From Alloactinosynnema sp. L-07 (GTDB lineage: Bacteria > Actinomycetota > Actinomycetes > Mycobacteriales > Pseudonocardiaceae), in NCBI RefSeq assembly GCF_900070365.1, contig NZ_LN850107.1, positions 3,224,001 through 3,288,000 on the forward strand: a DNA stretch of 64,000 nucleotides, in the 5' to 3' direction. Position 1 is the first letter of the stretch; each line of letters begins with the position of its first letter. Below the pieces are notes generated by a model that had not been told where the DNA came from, did not search any database, and saw nothing but the letters and a program-made list of their open reading frames with translations. Of this stretch, positions 35,270 to 43,661 are shown piece by piece. A program made the translations under genes and the position numbers.

Positions 35270-36373
35270 TTATCGGCCGAGCACCCTCGCCAGGGCGCTC
35301 AGGACGAGTTCGACGCGGTCGAGCCGGGCGTTGTGCCCCATGAGCCCGATCCGCCACACGCTAGTGGCGAACGCGCCCGCACCCGCGCCTATTTCGATGT
35401 TGTACTCGTTGAGGAGGATCGACCGGACCTTGGCCGAGTCGACGCCGTCGGGCACGCGGACCGTCGTGAGTTCCGGGAGCCGGTGGCCCTCGGCGGCGAA
35501 CAGGTCAAGGCCCAGGTCGACCAGGCCATCCTGGAGTCGCTGCCCGACCGCCCGGTGCCGCTCCCAGACCGCGTCGAGCCCTTCGTCGAGCACCCGGCCG
35601 AGCGCGGCGTGCAGCGAGGCGATCATGGCCACTGGGGCGGTGTGGTGGTAGGTCCGGCCGCCTGAACCAGCTGTGGTGTTGACATAGGCGCCGATGAGGT
35701 TCAGGTCGAGATACCAGGTCGGCGGGTGTTCGGTGCGCCGCTCCCACGCGCGCGGGGACACGGTGAACGGCGCGAGACCTGGCGCGACACCGAGACACTT
35801 CTGGGAGCCGGAGTAGGCGATGTCCACGCCCCAGGCGTCGATCTCGACCACGATCCCGGCGAGCGAGGTGACACAGTCGGCGAGGACCAGCGCGTGGTCG
35901 TCGCGGGCGTGCACGGCCTCGGCGAGCGCGGCGATGTCGCTGCGCACCCCGGTGGACGTCTCGGCGTGCACCGCGCCGACCAGCTTCGGCGCCGGGTGCG
36001 CGGCGAGCATCCGCTCGACGTCGATGGGCTGCCCCCACTCGTGGTCGACCCGCACGACCTCGGCCCCATACCGACCCGCGACGTCGACCATCCGCTCGCC
36101 GAACAGCCCGTTGACGCCGACGACGACGGTGTCACCGGGCCGGACGAAGTTGGCGAACGCGGCCTCCATGCCGATCGAGCCGGTGCCGGACAGCGGGAGC
36201 GTACGGGCGTTCTCCGTGGCCCACACCGTCCGCAGCCGCGCGCAGGTCTCGTCGAGCACCCGCAGGAACTCGGGATCGAGGTGACCGAGCAGCGGGGCGG
36301 CCAGCGCGGCGGTGGCCTCCGGATACGGGTTCGATGGGCCGGGGCCGAGCAGGACGCGATCAACCAGTGCCAT
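35270..36373 (-). CDS. Class V aminotransferase (alanine-glyoxylate / serine-pyruvate type)
   Basis: 367 residues from ATG 36371-36373. PLP enzyme of fold type I: 'LLGPGPSNPYPEATAALA' at the N-terminus, 'LSGTGSIGMEAAFANFV' (cofactor phosphate binding), 'VLADCVTSLAGIVVEIDAWG' (Asp to pyridine N) and the Schiff-base lysine in 'YSGSQKCLGVAPGL'. Likely converts glyoxylate plus alanine or serine to glycine. Transcribed with the downstream alcohol dehydrogenase. Confidence 0.92.
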   Translation of the reverse strand: MALVDRVLLGPGPSNPYPEATAALAAPLLGHLDPEFLRVLDETCARLRTVWATENARTLPLSGTGSIGMEAAFANFVRPGDTVVVGVNGLFGERMVDVAGRYGAEVVRVDHEWGQPIDVERMLAAHPAPKLVGAVHAETSTGVRSDIAALAEAVHARDDHALVLADCVTSLAGIVVEIDAWGVDIAYSGSQKCLGVAPGLAPFTVSPRAWERRTEHPPTWYLDLNLIGAYVNTTAGSGGRTYHHTAPVAMIASLHAALGRVLDEGLDAVWERHRAVGQRLQDGLVDLGLDLFAAEGHRLPELTTVRVPDGVDSAKVRSILLNEYNIEIGAGAGAFATSVWRIGLMGHNARLDRVELVLSALARVLGR

Positions 36374-36383
36374 GCCCAGCACC

Positions 36384-37220
36384 CTACGGATGGACCACGG
36401 CCTCCGCCGGAACCGGGGCGGGGACGGCTGCGGGCGCCTGCCGATCACCGTCGAACATGGACCGGATGATGATGCCGATGGCATAGGGCACCAGGTCGCG
36501 CCCCCGCCGCCACAGCCACGGAATCCCCTTGATGATCAGCCACGCGATGTGCTCGGCCTTGTTGGCGGGCCTGCCGCCCTCGCACACCATGCTCACCGGG
36601 TTCGGCACCGCGCAGCCGGTCCCCGCGAGCAGGTCGGCGAAGCCGGTGGCGAGCATCCGGTGGCCCAGCTCCGACGGGTGCAGGCGGTCGACGGCCCACG
36701 AACTGGTCTCGTAGGCGCCGGGCAGCCGGTCGAGGTCGAGACATGGTGCCCCGGTCGCGGCGACGACGTCATCGATGACCTGGTTGAGCCGGGTGATCCT
36801 GGCCTGCAGCGCGCGCCGCAGCGGACCGGGGATGCGGAAGACCCGGGCGTGGTCGTGGTAGCGGGCCAGGAGCACCACCGCGCCCTGTGCGTTGAGCGTG
36901 GTGACAATGTGCATCAGGTCGGCCTGGATCTGGTCGGGGTCGAAGTCGGACCGAAGAGTGTCGTTCATCCCCGCGATCAGGATCACCGCGTCCGGCCGCG
37001 CGAGCAGCGCGGGGGCGAGCTGCCGCTCCCGCACACACCCGATCCGGGCGCCGGTGAAGGAGAAGTTGTCGATCTCGGCGTCGAGCGCGTTCGCCAGCAG
37101 TGGACCCACCCCGCGCCAGCCACCCCTGGCCAGCGGATCCCCCACACCGAATGTCGTCGAATCCCCAAGCACGGCGAGCCGCGTCGCCGTCCAGGCCGAG
37201 GTATACGCCACCGCTGTCAC
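36384..37220 (-). CDS. SGNH/GDSL-type hydrolase
   Basis: 278 residues. Block I 'AVLGDSTTFGVGDP' (nucleophile Ser), block III 'LIAGMNDTLRSDFDP' (Asn) and block V 'DRLHPSELGH' (Asp/His) are all present, so it should be an active esterase or acyl hydrolase. There is no signal peptide at the chosen GTG start. The C-terminal ~80 residues, with a hydrophobic segment (IAWLIIKGIPWLW) and Pro-rich end, are typical of actinobacterial members. Substrate unknown. Confidence 0.85.
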   Translation of the reverse strand: MTAVAYTSAWTATRLAVLGDSTTFGVGDPLARGGWRGVGPLLANALDAEIDNFSFTGARIGCVRERQLAPALLARPDAVILIAGMNDTLRSDFDPDQIQADLMHIVTTLNAQGAVVLLARYHDHARVFRIPGPLRRALQARITRLNQVIDDVVAATGAPCLDLDRLPGAYETSSWAVDRLHPSELGHRMLATGFADLLAGTGCAVPNPVSMVCEGGRPANKAEHIAWLIIKGIPWLWRRGRDLVPYAIGIIIRSMFDGDRQAPAAVPAPVPAEAVVHP

Positions 37221-37223
37221 GGG

Positions 37224-37364
37224 CTAAACGATCGAGCCCGCCAGCGCCGATCGGGTGAGATCAGGGTGTCCGTCGAGGGACACGTCAGCGAAGAATCGGT
37301 GCCAGGGGACGCGCGTCAAGATCGACAGGAACACCAGGTGGAGCACTGACGAACGCGGACCCAC
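37224..37364 (-). CDS. Small hypothetical ORF upstream of SGNH hydrolase
   Basis: A 46-codon frame (GTG 37362-37364; includes VLHLVFLSILTRVPWHRFF) ends 3 nt before the SGNH start. Third codon positions are strongly G/C, as in real genes here. No homology is recognised and there is no clear ribosome site. It starts right beside a degenerate duplicate of the neighbouring gene's 3' end, so it may be repeat-derived. Confidence 0.25.
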   Translation of the reverse strand: MGPRSSVLHLVFLSILTRVPWHRFFADVSLDGHPDLTRSALAGSIV

Positions 37365-37369
37365 GAAGG

Positions 37370-37511
37370 TGTCATTGGAACGCCGGGGTACAGGCCACGG
37401 GACTGGGAGCCGAATTCGCGTTCCTTGGCCGTGACTCCAGTGTCATTGGAACGCCGGGTACAGGGCCAGCGATCGCGATCCGAACTCGCGTTTCATGGCC
37501 GCGACTACGGC
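37370..37511. repeat. Diverged direct duplication of the phosphotransferase 3' end
   Basis: 37370-37440 and 37441-37511 are similar ~70-bp copies, both beginning TGTCATTGGAACGCCGGG. The second encodes the C-terminus of the phosphotransferase; the first is a frameshifted remnant of the same tail. It suggests loss of a tandem paralogue or a local duplication. Confidence 0.7.
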
Positions 37512-38651
37512 GTCGGCGTGTTCGGCCACCACCTCGACCTTGGCGCGTCGGGCGGCTTTGGCCAGGTCCGCCCAGCGGGCGACCAGTACGTCGCTCTGGT
37601 GGGGTGTGTCCACCGCGCCGCCGGAGCCAAGTTGTTCGATGTCGGGGACGGTCAGGTACTGCCAGGTGGTCAGCCACACCCAGAACACCTGGGCGTCCAG
37701 CAGGCGCGGCAGCAGGACCGCGTCGTCGTCCAGGTCGGCCCACATGACGCGGACCTCGGCTCGCCAAGCCGCGAGCATCGCGTCGGTCATACCGGGGGGC
37801 AGGCCGTAGGCGCACCAGCAGGAGGGGAACGGCACGGTCAGGTAAGCGGCGTCGAACATGATGTTTCGGACGCAGCCGCCCTCGAAGTCGAGGAACCGGA
37901 CGCCGCGGCTGGTGATCAGGTTGTTGTCCGGGCACGAGTCCGACGGGCTGAACGCGCGGTGTCGGGTCGCGTCGAGCATGGCCAGGGTCGACTGGGCGTG
38001 GTCGGCGGCGTCGGTCGAGGTGGCGACGCCGAACTCGGCGGCCAGCAGCGCGGGCAGGGCGGCGACCGCGGTGGGGCCGTGTTCGGACAGTGGGTCCTTG
38101 GCGCTGGGTGGGCTCAGCCGACGCAGCAGTGCGTCGAAGTCGGCCTCACGGCCCGCGGTGGTGGCGTGCAGGCGGCCCAGCGAGCGGGCCCAGGACAGCA
38201 GCGCGCCCTCGGCGGCGCGGGCGTCGGAGCCGTGCAGCTTGCCCGCCAGGGTGGGCGCGCGGCCCAAGTCCTCCATCACCAGCAGGCGGGAGTCGCTGTC
38301 GTGGGCGAACAGCTCAGGGCACATCCGGTCTTCGGCGGTGAGCGCGGTGAACAGCTGGTAGCTGACCGCCTCGCGGATCCAGCTGTCGTGCGGGGTGGTG
38401 CTCTCGGGGCGGATGTAGCGCTTGACCGCGAGCGTGCGCGGTAAAGAGAACGGGCTGGACGCGACCTTCACCCGCAGGACGATCGAGCGGTCGCTCCCGC
38501 CGAGGTCTTCCGGTTCACCGAGCTGGATGCGCGCCCCGAACCGCTTGCTCAGCACCGACTCCGCCGCGACAACGGTGGCCAAGACCTCCGGCCGCGGATC
38601 CGATGGCTGCGCGGTCGTGCCTGCCTCCGGTGGGTCGGCGGTGATCTCCAC
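37443..38651 (-). CDS. Aminoglycoside/choline kinase-like phosphotransferase
   Basis: About 402 residues. Protein-kinase-like APH fold: 'LPRTLAVKRYI' (nucleotide Lys region), 'RLLVMEDLGRAPTL' hinge, catalytic loop in 'SPSDSCPDNNLI' (Asp and Asn; the usual His is replaced) and the metal Asp in 'RFLDFEGGCVRN'. Substrate unknown; antibiotic resistance should not be assumed. The GTG start at 38649-38651 has AGGAG 6 nt upstream; an ATG two codons earlier abuts that site and is less likely. Confidence 0.82.
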   Translation of the reverse strand: MEITADPPEAGTTAQPSDPRPEVLATVVAAESVLSKRFGARIQLGEPEDLGGSDRSIVLRVKVASSPFSLPRTLAVKRYIRPESTTPHDSWIREAVSYQLFTALTAEDRMCPELFAHDSDSRLLVMEDLGRAPTLAGKLHGSDARAAEGALLSWARSLGRLHATTAGREADFDALLRRLSPPSAKDPLSEHGPTAVAALPALLAAEFGVATSTDAADHAQSTLAMLDATRHRAFSPSDSCPDNNLITSRGVRFLDFEGGCVRNIMFDAAYLTVPFPSCWCAYGLPPGMTDAMLAAWRAEVRVMWADLDDDAVLLPRLLDAQVFWVWLTTWQYLTVPDIEQLGSGGAVDTPHQSDVLVARWADLAKAARRAKVEVVAEHADAVVAAMKREFGSRSLALYPAFQ

Positions 38652-38807
38652 ACTCATCTCCTCTGACCCTACTCCCGATCGTAGGTCCCCGACCCAGGGC
38701 TTGGTTGTCCCCGAGACCGTAGTGGTACCGCGGAGCCCGCGGGAGGGGCCTGTCAAGAAATAACGGTGTACCCGGAATGGAGGTGTTGTACTCCCAATCC
38801 GTGAAAC

Positions 38808-39749
38808 TCACCCGAGAGAAAGTGGCCGGGGGGCGTCGTCGGTGGCCGCCCTCTTGTTACGCAGCAGAAGCACGAGGGCCGCGGCCACCACGATGCCGAC
38901 CAGATTGACGAGCAGCTGACCGGCCGACTCCAGCACCCGCTGCCATTCGCCGAGGATGGCGGCGACGGCGATATAGCCCGCCGCGGGCACGGTGGTGACC
39001 GAGATGAACACGCCGACGAGCGCCGCGGACTTGGCCGACGTCATCGACAGCATCCCGGCCGCGCCCGCCAGGACGGCGACGATCAGCGACCACGGGCCGA
39101 CCTGGTAGACGAAGTCGACGTTGTGATTGCCGAGTATCACACTGGCGTCGAACAGCCCGGCCAGCGAGCCCAGCCAGGTGCCGCCCGCGGTGATCGCGAT
39201 GGCGATAAGGAAGCCGAGACCCAGTGCCACCGACGCCCGCTTCACCAGATCGAAGCGGCGCCGGACCAGGCCGACCGCGACCGCGGCCAGCGGACCGAAC
39301 TCCGGGCCGACGACCATCGCGCCCACGATCGTGACCGGCGAGTCGGTGATGACGCCGACCGCGGCGAGCAGGCACGCGATGGTGAGGAAGGCCAGGTAGG
39401 TGGCGTTGAGCCGGGACTCCTCGCCGGTGCGGGCGACCAGTTCCTCCCACACCACCGCGTCGGCGGCGTCTCCTGGCGCGCGGTCCTCGGCGAGGTCGGC
39501 GGCGTCGGACAGCGCGGTGTCGATCTGTTCGAGGGTGATGCCGCCGCTGTGGTCGATGCCCATCGCGCACAGCCCGGCGAGGATCTCGTCGGTCGCCTCC
39601 CGGGCGACGTCGGCCTCGACCACGTCGCCCGCGGGCTGCACGGCCGCGCCGGGGAAGTGGACCAAGTGGGTCGCGCCGACGTGCTCACGCAGCAGCGTGA
39701 GCACGTCGGCGGTCGACTCCGGAGGGCTGACGATCCGCAGATGGAGCAT
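38808..39749 (-). CDS. DUF389 (TIGR00341) membrane protein
   Basis: 313 residues. A soluble N-terminal domain of ~110 residues (ferredoxin-like, 'HLRIVSPPESTADVLTLL') is followed by about six transmembrane helices carrying the family signature 'VTIVGAMVVGPEFGPLAAVAVGL'. Function unknown. The start is directly after the aspS stop, so it is probably cotranscribed with aspS. Confidence 0.88.
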   Translation of the reverse strand: MLHLRIVSPPESTADVLTLLREHVGATHLVHFPGAAVQPAGDVVEADVAREATDEILAGLCAMGIDHSGGITLEQIDTALSDAADLAEDRAPGDAADAVVWEELVARTGEESRLNATYLAFLTIACLLAAVGVITDSPVTIVGAMVVGPEFGPLAAVAVGLVRRRFDLVKRASVALGLGFLIAIAITAGGTWLGSLAGLFDASVILGNHNVDFVYQVGPWSLIVAVLAGAAGMLSMTSAKSAALVGVFISVTTVPAAGYIAVAAILGEWQRVLESAGQLLVNLVGIVVAAALVLLLRNKRAATDDAPRPLSLG

Positions 39750-41540
39750 TTACGCGCTCGGCTCGGCCTTCGCGGCGGGCTTGGCGTCGACCCCCGCCTC
39801 CTTGCGCTGCTCCGGGGTGATCGGCGCGGGTGCGCTGGTCAGCGGGTCGAACCCGCCGCCGGACTTCGGGAAGGCGATGACCTCGCGGATCGACGGCTCA
39901 CCGGCCAGCAGGCCGACGATGCGGTCCCAGCCGTAGGCGATGCCGCCGTGCGGCGGCGGGCCGTAGGCGAAGGCGTCGAGCAGGAACCCGAACTTCTCCT
40001 GCGCGTCCTCCTCGCCGATGCCCATCAGCTTGAAGACGCGCTTCTGCACGTCCTTGTTGTGGATACGGATCGACCCGCCGCCGATCTCGTTGCCGTTGCA
40101 GACCATGTCGTAGGCGTAGGCCAGCGCGTTGCCCGGGTCCTCCTCGAAGCGGTCGATCCACTCCGGGTTGGGCGAGGTGAACGCGTGGTGCACCGCGGTC
40201 CACTGGCCGGAGCCGACCGCCACGTCACCCGCGTTGACCGCGGCGGACGCCTCCTCGAACAGCGGGGCGTCGACGACCCACACGAACGACCAGGCCGACT
40301 CGTCGATCAGGCCGCAGCGCTTGCCGATTTCCAGGCGGGCGGCGCCGAGCAACGCGCGCGCCTCGGACTTGGTGCCCGCGCCGAAGAAGATGCAGTCGCC
40401 CGGCTCGGCGCCTGCTGCCTTGGCCAGGCCCTCGCGCTCGGCGTCGGACAGGTTCTTGGCGACCGGGCCGCCGAGGGTGCCGTCCTCGTTGACCAGCACA
40501 TATCCGAGTCCACGGGCGCCGCGCTGCTTGGCCCACTCCTGCCACGCGTCGAGCTGCTTGCGCGGCTGGCCCGCTCCGCCCGGCATGACCACGCAGCCGA
40601 CGTAGGGCGCCTGGAACACGCGGAACGGGGTGTCGGCGAAGAACTCGGTCAGCTCGGTGAGCTCGAGGTCGAAACGCAGGTCCGGCTTGTCGCTGCCGTA
40701 GCGCGCCATCGCCTCCAGGTACGGGATGCGCTGGATGGGCTTGGGGATCTCGTAGTCCGCCAGCTCCTTCCACAGCGCGCTGATGATGCGCTCGCCGAGG
40801 GCGATGACGTCGTCCTGCTCGACGAAGGACATCTCGATGTCGAGCTGGGTGAACTCGGGCTGCCGGTCGGCGCGGAAGTCTTCGTCGCGGTAGCAGCGGG
40901 CGATCTGGTAGTACCGCTCCAGGCCGCCGACCATGAGCAGCTGCTTGAACAGCTGTGGCGACTGCGGCAGGGCGTACCAGGAGCCGGGCGCCAGCCGGGC
41001 CGGGACCAGGAAGTCGCGCGCGCCCTCGGGGGTGGACTTGGTCAGCGTCGGGGTCTCGACCTCGACGAAGCGTTCGTCGTGCAGCACGGTGCGGGCGATC
41101 CGGTTGGCCTCGCTGCGCATCCGCATCGCCTTGGCCGGGCCGCTGCGGCGCAGGTCGAGGTAGCGGTGACGCAGGCGGATCTCCTCGCCGACGGTGATGT
41201 GGTCGTCCAGCGGGAAGGGCAGCGGGGCGGACTCGCTGAGCACCTGGAGCTCGGTGACCAGGACCTCGATGGCGCCGGTCGGGATCTCCGGGTTCTCGTT
41301 GCCATCGGGGCGCGCGGCGACCTCGCCGACGACCTTGACGCAGAACTCGGCGCGCAGCCGGTGGGCGCGCTCGGCCATCTCACCCTCGCGGAAGACGACC
41401 TGGGCAACGCCGGAGGCGTCGCGCAGATCGATGAAGATCACGCCGCCGTGATCGCGCCTGCGGGCCACCCAGCCGGTAAGGGTGATGGTCTGCCCAGCGT
41501 GCTCGGCGCGGAGGGTTCCGGCCTCGTGCGTGCGGATCAC
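39750..41540 (-). CDS. aspS: Aspartate-tRNA ligase
   Basis: Charges tRNA-Asp; actinobacteria often use a non-discriminating form with GatCAB for Asn. 596 residues from GTG 41538-41540, chosen because mycobacterial AspRS starts at the equivalent 'LRSHAAG' and GGAG lies 10 nt upstream. N-terminal OB anticodon domain ('[20 protein letters not shown]'), class II core with motif 2 '[19 protein letters not shown]', bacterial GAD insertion, and motif 3 '[16 protein letters not shown]'. An ATG 13 codons earlier lacks a ribosome site. Confidence 0.95.
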   Translation of the reverse strand: MIRTHEAGTLRAEHAGQTITLTGWVARRRDHGGVIFIDLRDASGVAQVVFREGEMAERAHRLRAEFCVKVVGEVAARPDGNENPEIPTGAIEVLVTELQVLSESAPLPFPLDDHITVGEEIRLRHRYLDLRRSGPAKAMRMRSEANRIARTVLHDERFVEVETPTLTKSTPEGARDFLVPARLAPGSWYALPQSPQLFKQLLMVGGLERYYQIARCYRDEDFRADRQPEFTQLDIEMSFVEQDDVIALGERIISALWKELADYEIPKPIQRIPYLEAMARYGSDKPDLRFDLELTELTEFFADTPFRVFQAPYVGCVVMPGGAGQPRKQLDAWQEWAKQRGARGLGYVLVNEDGTLGGPVAKNLSDAEREGLAKAAGAEPGDCIFFGAGTKSEARALLGAARLEIGKRCGLIDESAWSFVWVVDAPLFEEASAAVNAGDVAVGSGQWTAVHHAFTSPNPEWIDRFEEDPGNALAYAYDMVCNGNEIGGGSIRIHNKDVQKRVFKLMGIGEEDAQEKFGFLLDAFAYGPPPHGGIAYGWDRIVGLLAGEPSIREVIAFPKSGGGFDPLTSAPAPITPEQRKEAGVDAKPAAKAEPSA

Positions 41541-41891
41541 GGGTGCGGTGCTCCTGTCCAGATCTTGGGACGCCGTCATGGCGAGTCATGGACCAGACGG
41601 CAGGTGTACGGGTCAGGCTAGCCAATGGCCCACGGCTTCTGTCGACCAGGTTTCCACCTGCGACTTGACTGCCTTAGCACAGTGTGTGACGCGATGGCCG
41701 ACGACCATCGGAGTCAGCCATCCGTGTCAAGAGTTTGGACCATTCGGGTGCATAGTAATAGGTCCCTACGGGCTATCTAGTCACTGAAGGCAGCGAATTG
41801 GTTACCCACGAATTAACATTGGCGCTACCCAATGGGTCGTCCAAGACGTACTGTGACCACCAGGGCGTAAGGGGTAACCCAGGGAGTGAAC
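41541..41891. other. Divergent intergenic region aspS / HTH gene with GGTTACCC-type repeats
   Basis: About 350 nt with no gene. The half nearer the HTH gene holds GGTTACCC (41800-41807), GCTACCCA (41824-41831), GGGTAACCC (41872-41880) and GGGTAGC (41894-41900), which form long-range inverted pairs. The same GGGTAACC and GCTACCCA words occur in the bldD promoter. They are likely regulator-binding sites. Confidence 0.5.
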
Positions 41892-42878
41892 ATGGGTAGC
41901 GGTATCACCCGCGAGCCAGTTCGTGAACTTCACCAGAACGGGAGTGTCCGCCATGCGATGACGGCCGAGCCGGACTCCATGGCGGCGGACGCGTTTCCGA
42001 CCGCGCTGAGAGCAGCCATTCAGGCCAGCGGCCTGAGCCTGGACCGCATTCAGTACCGGTTAAGGGCGCGCGGGGTCTCGATCAGCGTGACGGCACTGAG
42101 CTATTGGCAATCGGGAAGACGCAGGCCGGAGCGTGCCGAGTCATTGGCGGCGCTCGGGCACCTGGAGGACGTCCTGTGTGTCCCGACGGGGTCGCTGATC
42201 GCACTGCTCGGCCCGCCGCGGCCGCGCGGCCGGGTCAACCGTGAGTCCTCACGGTTGACGGTGGAGGCACTGTGGGGCAACAGCGAGCCCGTCTCGCAGT
42301 TGCTCAAGCGCATCGACTTCACCACCGACGCGGCCATGACCAAGCTCAGCCAGCACGACCGGATGGTCATCGCCGCCGACCGCGGCGAGAAGTCCATCCA
42401 CATCCGCCAGGTCTTCCGCGCCGAGCACGATGGCGCGGACCGGACGGTGATGGTGTACGACCTGGAACGTCCGGGTCGCCCGTTCCCGACCATCGTGGCT
42501 GGGGAGAACTGCACGCTGGGCCGCTCCGCGCACGACGCGGGTGCGGGTCTGGTGGCCGCGGAGTTCCTGCTCGCCCAGCCGCTGAGCCGGGGCGAGACGG
42601 CCATCGTGGACTACGAACTGCGCCACCCCGGCCCGCCGTACTCGCGCGGCGACGACAGCTACTGCCGAAAGTTCACCACGCCGGTGCGCGAGTTCGTCCT
42701 CGAACTGCGCTTCGACCCGCTGGCACTGCCCGCGTATCTGGAGCAGTACACAGTGGACGGTGAGGAGCAGATGACCAACCGGCGCAAGCTGGAGATCTCG
42801 CCGGATGGCAAGGCGCACACGGTGGCACTGGACTTCGGTCCGGGAATCCTGTGCGTGCGCTGGGAATGGCCTAGCTAG
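41892..42878 (+). CDS. XRE-like helix-turn-helix regulator with C-terminal sensor-like domain
   Basis: 328 residues from ATG 41892-41894, which has AGGGAG 6 nt upstream. The N-terminal helix-turn-helix (about residues 28-95, 'LRAAIQASGLSLDRIQYRLR', 'VTALSYWQSGRRRPER') is followed by a ~200-residue beta-rich region of no known domain ('RKLEISPDGKAHTVALDFGP'). Probably a regulator peculiar to Pseudonocardiaceae-type actinomycetes; targets unknown. Repeated GGTTACCC-type words upstream suggest autoregulation. Confidence 0.75.
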   Translation: MGSGITREPVRELHQNGSVRHAMTAEPDSMAADAFPTALRAAIQASGLSLDRIQYRLRARGVSISVTALSYWQSGRRRPERAESLAALGHLEDVLCVPTGSLIALLGPPRPRGRVNRESSRLTVEALWGNSEPVSQLLKRIDFTTDAAMTKLSQHDRMVIAADRGEKSIHIRQVFRAEHDGADRTVMVYDLERPGRPFPTIVAGENCTLGRSAHDAGAGLVAAEFLLAQPLSRGETAIVDYELRHPGPPYSRGDDSYCRKFTTPVREFVLELRFDPLALPAYLEQYTVDGEEQMTNRRKLEISPDGKAHTVALDFGPGILCVRWEWPS

Positions 42879-42885
42879 TGGTTTC

Positions 42886-42926
42886 GACTGAGCGGGTCGA
42901 GGGGATTCCCCTCGACCCGCTCAGTC
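42886..42926. terminator. Bidirectional terminator
   Basis: A 19-bp perfect inverted repeat (arm GACTGAGCGGGTCGAGGGG) with a 3-nt loop, followed by TTTCC, between the convergent HTH gene and the Ig-like protein. Its right arm includes the last codons of the minus-strand gene. Confidence 0.85.
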
Positions 42927-43562
42927 TTTCCAGCGGTTCACCGCCAGGGTGAAGACCGCCGCGCCCGCCCGGCCGCGGGCGTCCGTCGCCGTGATCGTCA
43001 CCGGGTACCGGCCCGGCGGGGTGTCCGGTGCGGTGAAGATCCAGACGATCGCCTGCCCGCCCTCATAGACCACCGTGGGGCTGAACGTCGCCCGCGCGCC
43101 GGGCGGTTCGCCGCGGATGCCGAGCCGGACCGCCCCGCCACCGGTGACGGTCACTCTGGTCTGGGCGAGGAACCCGGCTTGGGCGGTCTCGATCGTCGGG
43201 TTGAGCCACACCCTTGCCGCACCTGCCTGGTCTTCGCGGGGATCGACGGTCAGCGAGAAGTAGCCACTGGCGATCTCGCCCGCGGGGTTGGTCGCGGTGA
43301 CTGTGACCGGGTGGATTCCCCTGAAGGCGCGGTCCGCGCACGCCAGCGACAACCGTGTCACCCCGCCCGCGGTCAGCAACGGCTGGTCGAAGCGGGCGGC
43401 GACACCGGACGGCAGGCCGGACACCGACATCGCCACCGACTGCGGCCGCGCGCCGCAGCGGGTGCGGACCACCACGGTGGCGTCGTTGTCGGCGCCCAAG
43501 CGCACCGACAGCGGCTCGGCGGACACGGCGAAGTCGCCCGAGCGGACACGGGACTCGAACAC
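42921..43562 (-). CDS. Ig-like beta-sandwich repeat protein
   Basis: 213 residues. Two Ig/NEW-like beta domains with repeated signatures 'IHPVTVTATNPAGEIASGYFSLTV' (first) and 'RYPVTITATDARGRAGAAVFTL' (second, C-terminal), as in extracellular bacterial Ig-fold proteins. No signal peptide is visible at this or earlier starts, which is odd for such a fold. The GTG at 43560-43562 has AGGAG 4 nt upstream; GTG 43574 is an alternative. Function unknown, perhaps a structural or binding protein. Confidence 0.65.
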   Translation of the reverse strand: MFESRVRSGDFAVSAEPLSVRLGADNDATVVVRTRCGARPQSVAMSVSGLPSGVAARFDQPLLTAGGVTRLSLACADRAFRGIHPVTVTATNPAGEIASGYFSLTVDPREDQAGAARVWLNPTIETAQAGFLAQTRVTVTGGGAVRLGIRGEPPGARATFSPTVVYEGGQAIVWIFTAPDTPPGRYPVTITATDARGRAGAAVFTLAVNRWKD

Positions 43563-43661
43563 GGATCTCCTCACACGGAAGAGATCACCTTCACGGGCGC
43601 GCGACCGCCAAACAATCCGTATTTCGACAGGTATGGGTACGGATTCCGGCCAATTCGGCGT

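Noticed and set aside
37443..38651. Aminoglycoside resistance gene
   Set aside because: The APH-like fold is clear, but the substrate of such actinobacterial kinases is usually unknown and the catalytic loop His is replaced; resistance should not be inferred.
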